This document shows positions 1 to 9,200 of a stretch of 21,876 bases of DNA, one piece after another (position 1 is the first letter of the stretch; each line of letters starts with the position of its first letter). The position numbers were made by a program, and so were the translations under genes. Location of the stretch: NCBI GenBank assembly GCA_000969725.1, contig JXSR01S047003.1. One strand, written 5' to 3'. The notes beneath the pieces were generated by a model. The model did no database searches and was not told where the DNA came from. It saw only the letters and a list, made by a program, of their open reading frames with translations. Origin of the DNA: Ophiothrix spiculata. Its lineage: Eukaryota; Echinodermata; Ophiuroidea; Amphilepidida; Ophiotrichidae.

Positions 1-92
1 ACCATGCTCAAAAAAATAAAAATATCTAGGGTCGGTGGTAAAATTAGGGTAGGTCGGGTTACGCCAATCAAACAATTTATTTTTTTAGGCCT
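1..92. mobile_element. AGGCC-ended, GACC-rich MITE, partial copy cut by the window edge
   Basis: The sequence GGTCGG...AAACAATTTATTTTTTTAGGCCT followed by TA matches the right ends of the copies at 17588-17845 and 21209-21562. Only the right half is in the window. Confidence 0.7.
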
Positions 93-288
93 TACATGGA
101 GCGCCGATGTAAATTTTTTTCGCGTTTTCGCGCGCGAAAACCTGTTGTAGGACCCCCTGGTCACTTAAGTGTTAACTCATATAGGCGAAATATATTACAA
201 ATCTTATTCTTAAATGGCTAACACACTTAATAAAAAGTCGTAACACGTAAACTGTCCAATTAATTGCATCATATCACACTGAATAGAG

Positions 289-720
289 GAGAGCATGGCC
301 GAGCGGTTAGAGCGTTGGACTCGTAATCGCATGAAATACCTCTGGCGTGGGGTCTAGCCCCGGTCCCGGTGTAGTAGGAATGTAAGTCCCCCGTTCTAAT
401 TGTCCGGGTTATACAGTGAAGCATATGCTAACAACTCTCACGCAACATTAGCTTCACGCTTCATTCCGTTATGGTCTATGGAAGGCGGACTATACTATTT
501 CAGGGGGACTACGATTACTTTCACACCGGCACGTCTCCTTGTTTCCTTAAGCAAGAAACTTTACTTGCTTCGTGCTTCGGAAGGCACGTAAAACCGTTGG
601 TCCCATCTGAAGTGTTCCTTACACACTTTCGGATGTAAAAGAACGTCATGGGCTATTCGAAAAGAGTAGGGAAAACTTTCCCGGTCATGTTGACTATACC
701 TTCAAAAGTATATCATTTCT
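289..720 (+). mobile_element. tRNA-derived SINE
   Basis: The head is tRNA-Ser/Leu-like with a Pol III A box TGGCCGAGCGGTT (296-308) and a diverged B box GGTCTAGCCCC (351-361). The body continues through CGTAAAACCGTTGGTCCC and ATTCGAAAAGAGTAGGG, which I recognise as a core of the kind shared by SINEs of marine invertebrates. No clean acceptor stem closes the head, so this is not a tRNA gene. The 3' end is uncertain. Confidence 0.65.
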
Positions 721-1846
721 CTCTAAGACCAGAGCTTCGCGTTTGACTCCAATTGGAATGTTGCGAAGTATCTAAAGCAGAAACAGAAAAGGATATCCTA
801 ATAGTGTAACACACTACAATGGACGTTACACGCAACATGGGCCCTTAATAAAATCAGATGATGAACGCGTGCAAAAAAGCTGACTCTAACGTTGAAGAAC
901 TTGAACTCTGAAAAGAACTCTAAACACGTCGCCGACGCCATTGAGCCAAAATCTGACCCCCTTGGACATTTTTATTCTGACGAGCATGCGTACCAAGTAA
1001 TCTCACTCGGGGGGGGGGGGGGGGTAGGTAGATCACACGGATGGATAGAGCGTTGCCTACTCATCATTCTGTGGTGAAAATTTCCATGATCGCATGAAAT
1101 GCGTTTTCTGTTCTATGTGTAAAAGCAACATATTCGTTGAATAATCAACCAAGTTACTATTTTCCAAGACCAAAGGATAGTCACAATATCACGGAGGGAA
1201 AAAGTTTTAACTATGCCAGAATGAAAAAGCAGTTTTTTTGTTTTATATACCAATATTGTTTTGAGCAGGCAATGGTGAAAGAATTATTGACTGGCTCAAA
1301 TCGTGCCATCGGTATAAAATGGTTTGTTTAAAGTAAAATTTGATACACTGAATTTCTCATCAAATGCGCTCCAGATAAGGAAAGCTTACGTTATAGCGTT
1401 AAGGTGGCTTAGCACAGAAACAGTGTCGGACACGATTGAACTGATATCAGTGGTGTTGGACACCATTTCAAAGTATTTATCCCGGGCTTTTAGCGTACTT
1501 TTCCTATTGCCCCTTTCAAAACAACTTTCAATGTTTGATTCAAGTATGTCACTCCTATCTTACCGTACATTTTCTACGAAAAAATTCATGTATAACTGGG
1601 ATCCGGCATGGAAAGCTTACGCTATAGCCTACTTCAAATTCTCCCAATTATTGAAAGCTTAGCTTCGTTGTGTTGCAATTATGGATAAAGCACAGCCAAT
1701 CTAAAAATCTGTACAAGATATAGGCAAAAGTCTCCTTTAAGATATTTTATCCGATATGACAACCTCAGACACTAATCCTTTTAAAGGATTAGTATGCCCC
1801 ATAATGGGCACAGTAAACCCCTCACTGATTTTCAGAAATATTTTAA
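721..1846. other. Intergenic stretch without a supported gene
   Basis: No coding region is supported. It holds a 16-base G run (1009-1024), three consecutive short palindromes at 1423-1465 and a direct repeat of GGAAAGCTTACG-TATAGC (about 1379-1400 and 1609-1630). It also holds two hairpins at 1771-1810 (ACTAATCCTTT/AAAGGATTAGT and TGCCC/GGGCA). It may be old transposon sequence. Confidence 0.5.
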
Positions 1847-2215
1847 TTGTAACTGAGCAACCGATAATTAAATCCATACATTTCTAGATGTGGAAACAAT
1901 TTACTTTTTGAATTTGAAATATTGCCAAAAGTAGGTCCAAAATGATTTTTTTAAATATTTTTGGCAATATTTCAAGACTTCAAAAATCGAAAATTTGAGA
2001 AAAGCGTTCCTAGACATGTGTTTCTAGTTTCTAAGAAGCGTAAGCATGATAAGAGGTCCAACTTTTATTTTTGTAAAATGTAGTTGGGTTGTTTACAAAT
2101 ATGTTGGGACAACAAGGGTTTTTGGATTGACCCAACCATCATCTTCCACATGCAAGTCTACATCTAGAAATGTATACTTTTATAAGGATTTAACAATCGG
2201 TTGCTCGAGTTACAA
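1847..2215. mobile_element. Inverted-repeat MITE (TIR TTGTAACT..GAGCAACCG)
   Basis: The left end TTGTAACTGAGCAACCGAT is the reverse complement of the right end at about 2196-2215, with small indels. Inner arms such as CATTTCTAGATG also pair. No transposase is present and no target duplication is certain. Confidence 0.75.
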
Positions 2216-2421
2216 AGCATAATATATTACCCTTAAAATGTGAATTAGATTTGGTGGCACACTTGTATTTAACACTTTCGGCAAAAACTTGGAGAGCTCT
2301 TTCTGTAAAGTATACCTTAGGTCTCATCCAAAATTTTAGCGTTACGGTTTAGGGTTAGGGTCGGGCCATGGCTTAGTGAGTCAGGATCAAGTCATGATTA
2401 GGATCAAGTTTTTGATGTAAC

Positions 2422-2796
2422 CAGCATGGCGGCACCAGCATCTCATTTCTGGGGGACAAACAGGGAGGGGGCAAGACAAATTTCTGGGTGGGTGGGAAGT
2501 TTGGGAAAAAATAACTCGCGCGTAGCTCGCAAAAATTTTGGACAAAAAATGTAATTAAATGTTTTCAGACAATTTAGTTTATTTTGGTTAAAAATGCCTA
2601 TTTTTGGTTAAAATAATTATATTTAATAGTGAAATACGCGCGAAGCGTGCAAAATTTCTACATTTTATGTCAAAATGATCAATAAAAAGGGGTAATTGAG
2701 ATATATTTTTTTTCTGGGGGGAGGCAAAAAATATATATTGTGCAAATAAATTTGCGCCATCCCCCACCCCCCCACCCCCCCGTTGTGCAGCCACTG
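2422..2796. mobile_element. hAT-like non-autonomous element with diverged 8-bp target duplication
   Basis: The left end CAGCATGGCGGCAC resembles the reverse complement of the right end, CAGTGGCTGCACAAC. Flanks GATGTAAC (2414-2421) and GATGGTAC (2797-2804) match at 6 of 8 positions. The interior has G/C-rich runs and two CGCGCG-containing stretches. Confidence 0.5.
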
Positions 2797-2835
2797 GATG
2801 GTACCTTAGTCTATCTTTCTTCTAATTTCATGATA

Positions 2836-3280
2836 GCAATTGAATACGCCAGAATAAGAACTTCCCAACTCCAATAGCTCCCTTCTGTTAAGTTCTGTAA
2901 AATATAAATGCATATAAATCACTAGAAAGCATTTCCATGTCTTTATCCCAATCATAGCGTCACATTTGACCTTGTAGTTGACTTTGTTAGATAATTTTCC
3001 TAGCATATCTAGTTGCAGAGGGGAACTCATGGAGTTGGGATGTTCTTGTAATGGCTGTTTAAATATGACAACAATGTACTATAATAATTATCTAACAATG
3101 TCTAAACAAGTCAATTACAAGGTCAAATGTGACAATATGATTAGGATATTGACATGGAAATGCTATTTTAGTGATGTGAAAGCATTTTCAGAAATTTGTA
3201 TGCATTTATATTTTATGAATATAATTACCAGAAGGGAGCTATTGGAGTTGGGATGTTCTTATTCTGGCGTATTCAATTGC
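2836..3280. mobile_element. Palindromic MITE, 445 bp
   Basis: About 50 bp starting GCAATTGAATACGCCAGAAT at 2836 is repeated in reverse complement ending at 3280. Inner segments near 2950-3010 and 3100-3160 also pair (GGTCAAATGTGAC and its complement). There is no coding capacity for a transposase. Confidence 0.8.
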
Positions 3281-3604
3281 TTCATCTCTTGTTTTCAATA
3301 GACAGAAACACACAAATGTATTTCTTGGCAAAGTGAAATGTCCAACTGCTTTTATTACCATGTTTTCATCAGCAAATTAAAAGTAGAAAACAAGAAGTAT
3401 TTATTTACATTTTCTTATTTCAATGTAAAACAATAATAGGCATAAACATGATGCAACTGCATGAAATACAAAATTTATCACATAAAAAAAGTCAATTATA
3501 TTGACATAATTTGGTGACACAGTCTAGCTAAGTGCAACGTTACAATGTGCCGTTATGAATAAATTCACAAATTTGTCATGGTTTTTACCTCGCAAAATGC
3601 CATG
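3281..3604. other. AT-rich intergenic stretch, nothing recognised
   Basis: Low-complexity AT-rich DNA with scattered AATAAA-like hexamers. I see no exon, RNA gene or repeat ends between the two flanking inverted-repeat elements. Confidence 0.5.
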
Positions 3605-4225
3605 CAGGGTGTCCCAGAAAAAACGTACAATGTGTGTGTGTAATTTTCTTGAACTTAACGGATAGTTAGAAAGTATGTAAGGATTGCATTTTACAGCCCG
3701 ATAATTGAACTTGCAGATACCGTTTGTGTCATTTCAATCGGTAGTGTACAACAAAAGTTATGCTCAATTATGCTTTGTCAAATATTTGGATGTAAAATTT
3801 TCTGGTCCAGTTTTACGGTTTTCCCCTTGGATAAAGTTCTATTGAGTATTATCATCTGCTTTATCAACCGTAACAATGTGCAGTGATTTATTATGAACAT
3901 TTTCTCTTTTATCTGTGCTGAAAAAATGTTCAAATTTGACGTAAAATAGGACAGATATGATAAATGTTCCAGGGTGACTCATTTTTATTCCATTCAGAAA
4001 CACCCCTACTTTATGGCCAATAATCATTAAATTGGACCAGACAAAAATCAACCCAAATATGATAAAACATAACTTCTGTTGTACACTACCGATTGAAATG
4101 AAACAAACAGTATCTGTAAGTTCAATTCACATGCTATAAAATGCACTCTTTATATACTTTCGAACTATCCGTTAAACCCAAGAAAATTACATGCAAAGAT
4201 TGTAAGTTTTTTCTGGGACACCCTG
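3605..4225. mobile_element. Tc1/mariner-type non-autonomous element, 621 bp
   Basis: Ends are CAGGGTGTCCCAGAAAAAAC and its complement TTTTTTCTGGGACACCCTG, with long inner arms (for example TTGTACACTACCGATTGAAAT and its complement). TA follows the right end (4226-4227); the left flank is TG, consistent with a mutated TA duplication. The interior shows no transposase. Confidence 0.85.
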
Positions 4226-4252
4226 TATTCAACGTCTGATGACTTCGCTCGC

Positions 4253-4273
4253 GGGGGGGGGGGGGGGGGGGGG
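4253..4273 (+). repeat. Poly-G run of 21 bases
   Basis: An uninterrupted G homopolymer about 450 bp past the CABIN1 stop codon. Such runs can form quadruplexes and are error-prone in sequencing. A similar run of 16 is at 1009-1024. Confidence 0.9.
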
Positions 4274-4718
4274 CTAACGTTAACGGAAGGTACGGTTATG
4301 TGCTGCCCTCAAGACCAAAATCAATGTTCTTGCGGTAAATTTTGATTGCTGTCCAATGTACTTGGCATTACGGGTTTCGTGAATTGGACACATCAAAATT
4401 GACCACGCATTTTTGTTTCATTTCACTCCAGTATGAAATGCGCATTTATTTACCTATAAACAATGCACTCAGTGACTCAGCATACAATTTTGTTGGAGAT
4501 GTGACAAAGACAATGCACGGTAGAAAATGTTGATTGCTGTCAATTCAGTCAGTCCCTACAGGCATTGTGTTTTGGACAGTGTGTGCATTGATTTTATCAA
4601 ATTTCAGTCGTGACAGAAAATGATCATTTATTAACCTATAAATATTCTATTCTACATTTACAGTTAGATTCTACATTTGCAGTTTGATTTTGCACTACTG
4701 CCTAATCAAACAGAGGCT
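4274..4718 (-). other. CABIN1 3' UTR and downstream flank
   Basis: The first part below the stop codon should be 3' UTR, with the candidate AATAAA at 4627-4632. The rest is AT-rich with no supported gene. Confidence 0.5.
4627..4632 (-). promoter_or_regulatory. Candidate polyadenylation signal AATAAA for CABIN1
   Basis: TTTATT on the plus strand is AATAAA on the coding strand, 86 bases past the stop codon. It is the first perfect hexamer downstream. Another AATAAA lies near 4444-4449. No transcript end can be placed from sequence alone. Confidence 0.4.
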
Positions 4719-6242
4719 TTACTTCTTGGAACCACCCAAGAAGGATAAAAACGATGACATGAAATTGGATTTGGAATCATCCTTTGATGCTTCATCCCTC
4801 TTGTGGGGGTCAGTTGACCTTTGACCGGCAAAACTACCAGGTGGGTTGCTATGACTACCAGCAAATGTTGATTGTGAAGTAGGTCTGTTTCCATGGCTAC
4901 CGAGACTGGCTTGCAGTACTGTTGATGAAGGTCTGTTTCCATGACTACCAATGGTAGATTGCGAAACTGTTGATGTAGGTCTGTTTCCATGGCTACTTAT
5001 GCTAGATTGCGATACTATTGATGTAGGTCTGTTTCCATGGCTACCAATGGTAGATTGTGATACTGTTGATGTTTGTCTGTTTCCATGGCTACCAAGACTG
5101 GATTGCGAAACAATTGATGTAGGTCTGTTTCCATGGCTACCAATGGTAGATTGTGATACTGTTGATGTAGGTCTGTTTCCATGGCTACTTATGCTAGATT
5201 GCGACACTGTTGATGTAGGTCTAATTCTATGGCTACTTATGCTAGATTGCGACACTGTTGGTGTAGGTCTGTTTCCATGGCTACCGAGACTGGATTGCGA
5301 TACTATTGATGTAGGTCTGTTTCCATGGCTACTTATGCTAGATTGCGACACTGTTGGTGTAGGTCTGTTTCCATGGCTACCCATAGCAGATTCCCTGTGT
5401 TTTGGTCCATCTTTGTGCAAACTTAATTTACTTGAAAATGTTTTCTCTTTCATAACCTGTTTAGAACCTAATGCTTCTCGTAGTTTTTGAACCACATCTA
5501 CAGAAGCCGTGGTCATCGGTGGTTGGGACTGCCCATCAGGAGGGTTTGAAGTGCCTGAACTAGTTGAAGGAATACTGGGGGACACTTTAGATATCTGCTT
5601 TTCATGGCTCAATGCCTCTTTTTGATCATCAATGCTACCGGTTTTGCTTTGTGATGAACCTTCATCTGCTGGTTTAGGTTTTAAACCCATACTTGACATG
5701 GTGCGTAATTTGACAATAGGTTTGCCAGTAACGGACGATATCTTTACGCCACCAGATGATGCGGAAGATGACACCCCTACTGATACTTTGTGTTGTGGTG
5801 ATGTCATGGATGAATGGCCCGGGGATTTAGGAAATCCAGCACCAGTAGGTTTGGATTGTGTCAATACGGATGTTGGACTCCCTACCCTTGGTTTGACCAC
5901 TTCACGCTCTGATAATTTGGCACTGAATTTTTGTGATAAAGTGTCTTTGTAAGCACTCTGGAAGTCAACACTCGAAGAATACAGTCTGCTGCTTGCTGTA
6001 CCTGCAGCTCCGCTCTTCTTCATCACAGAATCTTGCGACATTCCACTGTCGCTGAACAAAGTCCCGCTACTAGAAGTTTTTATAGTAGAAAACTCTGGAT
6101 TGGTTCGATTGTCATGGTAACTGGGTGATGTAAACTGGAATCTGGTCTCTGATTGGCTACCTCTGACAGGACTTCCACACCAGGCATCTCCTCTTGGTGA
6201 TCTTCCATGGAGAGAGAAGTCAGCATGCATGGATGTTGGAGT
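4719..6242 (-). CDS. CABIN1: CABIN1 terminal coding exon, Ser/Thr-rich tail with 16-residue repeats (residues 768-1274)
   Basis: The exon follows an acceptor AACTTTCAG at phase 0 and stays open for 507 codons to TAA at 4719-4721. The first half is Ser/Pro/Gly-rich and disordered. GKPIVKLRT (PIVKLR at residues 942-947, bases 5703-5720) fits a relaxed calcineurin PxIxIT docking pattern. [14 protein letters not shown] resembles the vertebrate QKLKSAILSAQ stretch. Residues about 1056-1232 are near-identical 16-residue units of the type [16 protein letters not shown]. The end is [17 protein letters not shown], unlike the vertebrate terminus I remember (DDDYMDI). Repeat length may vary between alleles. 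Membership in CABIN1 rests on splice phase and the preceding exon more than on sequence. Confidence 0.85.
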   Translation of the reverse strand, partial: TPTSMHADFSLHGRSPRGDAWCGSPVRGSQSETRFQFTSPSYHDNRTNPEFSTIKTSSSGTLFSDSGMSQDSVMKKSGAAGTASSRLYSSSVDFQSAYKDTLSQKFSAKLSEREVVKPRVGSPTSVLTQSKPTGAGFPKSPGHSSMTSPQHKVSVGVSSSASSGGVKISSVTGKPIVKLRTMSSMGLKPKPADEGSSQSKTGSIDDQKEALSHEKQISKVSPSIPSTSSGTSNPPDGQSQPPMTTASVDVVQKLREALGSKQVMKEKTFSSKLSLHKDGPKHRESAMGSHGNRPTPTVSQSSISSHGNRPTSIVSQSSLGSHGNRPTPTVSQSSISSHRIRPTSTVSQSSISSHGNRPTSTVSQSTIGSHGNRPTSIVSQSSLGSHGNRQTSTVSQSTIGSHGNRPTSIVSQSSISSHGNRPTSTVSQSTIGSHGNRPSSTVLQASLGSHGNRPTSQSTFAGSHSNPPGSFAGQRSTDPHKRDEASKDDSKSNFMSSFLSFLGGSKK

Positions 6243-9200
6243 CTGAAAGTTAACATACCGATAATGTCATAATTAAGTTTAAGGCCAAATAAAAAAAATA
6301 TGTATGATTCTTCTACTGTGCATCATGATTTTTTGAGGGTACATAATATAAGTTCTCATGCTGTGTAGGAACAATTGCAATAGAGAATCAGCAAGAGTAC
6401 ACTAGCGGTTTAAAGTATTTCCGCACAAACACTTTATTCAGCCATATCTCACAAGGCGTTTATAAGGAAACTATCTGGAAACTTATGTTGCTTTTGGTCA
6501 GATCTGATAGGTAATCTAGTTAAGTGTAAAATTGAGCACCGAATGGGATCAACCACCTCACGTACGGGTAGTGGGCAACAACACAAATAGGTCGAAAAAT
6601 GTGATTTTTAGGTCAAATTTGATTTAACAATGCCTGGGTCAAGGTCACTTCACCGCTCAAGTTGAGTGGTCATGTGGAATGTGTATATGTAATAGAGTGA
6701 CAAGCAGCCGATGAAATGTCCTGGTCACGCTTGACTTCGCCAAGAGAATGCTTGGAAGCTAATGAAAAATGATCCTTCAACGCCACCCAGTTTACTAAAA
6801 TAGGGCCGTGGTAAAAGTGGAATGGTCCCTGGCGGTATATGACATTTTAAAATGTTTTAAGAGGTTTTCAATCTGTCATATACCGTCACAAAACACTCCA
6901 CATTCATCACAACCCTATTTTTGTAAACTGGTGGGGCGTTGAACGATCATTTTTTGTTAGCTTCTAAGCATTCCCTTGGCGCAGTCAAGCGTAACTAGGA
7001 TATTTAATCGCCTGCTTTTCACTCTATAACATATACACATTCCATATGACTACTCAACTTGAGTGGTTAAGTGACCTTGACCCAGTCGTTGTCAAATCAA
7101 ATTTGACCTAAAAATCATATTTTTCGACCCATTTGTGTTGTTGCCCACTACCCATACGTGAGGGGGTTGATCCCATTCGGTGCTCAATTTTACACTTAAC
7201 TAGATTACCTATCAGATCTGACCAAAAGCAACATAAGTTTCCAGATAGTTTCCTTATAAACGTCTTGTGAGATATGGCTGAATAAAGTGTTTGTGTGGAA
7301 ATACTTTAAACCGCTAGTGTATGTATTAACAAAACAATCTAACAATAGAATGAAACTGTTATGTGATAAAGGAAATAAAAAGACCATGTTTTATTCTTTT
7401 CAAATAATACTAGCCAAATTTAATACCAAAGATAGCTTTCATATTACCCTTCCTCCCTTGTTTAACTGTTCTGTAAAGCAGTGTGTGGTTTGTTTGTTTT
7501 TTGTCGATATTTGCAAATAAAGCTAAATAAATAACATACTACTAAAATATAATTAATTTTAGTAGTATGTTAAATTCATTATAAGGCTCAGCAACGACCA
7601 GGGGCCGATTTCACTTAAATGGAAATATCGTCGCGCAAACAATTCGTAACTACGATGTATTGTAGCTACGATGGAAATGGACTTCACTTTGATGTTAGAA
7701 CCCTTCGTAAGCGTATGATACATTGATAGTTATAGGATTTTTACACAGACAAAATTCCAACCCTTCACAAAGAGCCCAAGAGGTGTCTGTCACTTATAGC
7801 AAAGAGTTCTGGTCTAACTATGTGCTTACAATGCATTTTCACATTAGTGAAGTTGACCCCTGGTATTGGAAATTATCACCTGCTCAGTGACATAAGTGAC
7901 ATATTCAGGCTCAGCTGCACTTTGCCTGGATATAACACTTCACAGATGATAATTTCCCATACTACACCTCCCTTTCACCCAATAACTACTATAGGCAAAA
8001 AAATAATTTATTGGACAGTTTAAACAGAAATTCAGAGTGCAGGGCCCTATTGTTTGTAAATGCAACCTGACACTGTACCATGGATTTTTGTTTAAATTGT
8101 CCAATAAATCATTTTTTGGCCTATACCATAATAATCCCCATACCTGTGGCATCTTGTTGACCATCTTGTAGTACATACAGAACCTGACAGCTTGCTCCAA
8201 TATAGACGGGTCATTCTCAACCTGGAGAAAGAAAGAAATACCGCAAACGGGGTTATTTTAGCGAGGGTTTAATTTTCACGAATTTCGCGAACCAACATCT
8301 AACCGCGAATATAACACCCAGCGAATATATTCATTTTATGTGCAGGTCTATGTAATGAAGCTTTAAAACGCTAATTTAACACGCGTGAAAAGGTAGTGAT
8401 TGTCTGGTTTCGCGAAAAATTCTGCTCGCGAAAATATTCCCATTTACAGTATCTGACTGATGTTACAAAATTCTCGACCACGGCCAAGTGTATTGGACAG
8501 TCATCAAAATACAAAGTATTATAAGGTAAAATTTTATTTTATTTAAAAGTGGTGGGTGTGGGTATACGGTTGAAAGAAAGAAATATCTGAATGATATTAC
8601 AAAATTCACAACCACAGCAAAGTGTACTGGACAGTCATCAAAATACAAAGTATTTATAAGTTAAATTTATTAATTTATTCCTCTTATTTTATTTAAAAGG
8701 GTTGGATGTGTGTATATGGTTGAGATGGGTACGGTTGAGGTATCATGAAAATTGTGAATCATATGATGTAAGATACATTTTCTTTGTATTTATGTAATCC
8801 TTTCATTGTGTATTAATTTATGCGTGTCTATTTTTTATTGTACTTTATAAGCACACAAAAGAAATAAATGCACCTTAGCACCGGAGCGTGTGCTTTGGTG
8901 GAAACATTAAAAAAAAATGTGAATTAAATGTTTGTCATATCTCTACAAAAAACAATAAAATGTCATAATTTTTGTATGATTTTAAAAGCAATTTATAGGT
9001 TATCAAAAACAAGTTGGAATTAAACACATGAAGTGTGTAATCAACACTAATTACTAGTTAAAGTTATCTAGTTAATTTAGCCAGAGGTGAAAGCTGGTAT
9101 GGATTTTGGTTGGAATAGATGAGGTATGTACATTGCGCATCAAGTTTTGTCACAACTTTTTAATCATCCAATGAAATATCATGATTTTAAAGATAATATT

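Larger units (their letters stand above)
6243..8143 (-). other. Last CABIN1 intron, mostly transposon-derived
   Basis: This 1901-bp intron contains the 920-bp palindromic element (6400-7319), a 16-bp-stem hairpin (7533-7571) and a compact MITE (7990-8124). The remainder (7572-7989) includes GGGGCCGATTTCAC, which resembles a repeat end, but no partner end was found. Confidence 0.7.

Noticed and set aside
289..375. A tRNA gene (Ser/Leu-like head with GGCCGAGCGG)
   Set aside because: The acceptor and anticodon stems do not close, the B box is diverged, and the sequence runs on into a SINE body.
2346..2360. Telomere-like TTTAGGGTTAGGG
   Set aside because: Only two hexamers, too short to be an interstitial telomeric tract.
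3839..4051. A 70-codon minus-strand open frame in the 3605-4225 element
   Set aside because: No transposase or DDE-type features. It is the loop region of a non-autonomous element.
4951..5490. A 179-codon plus-strand open frame of repeated [16 protein letters not shown] units
   Set aside because: It is the antisense of the 48-bp minisatellite. A period divisible by three keeps several frames open. The minus-strand frame has splice and family support.
7205..7520. Overlapping short open frames on both strands near 7300
   Set aside because: They lie in the palindromic element arm and in AT-rich intron. There is no transposase motif.
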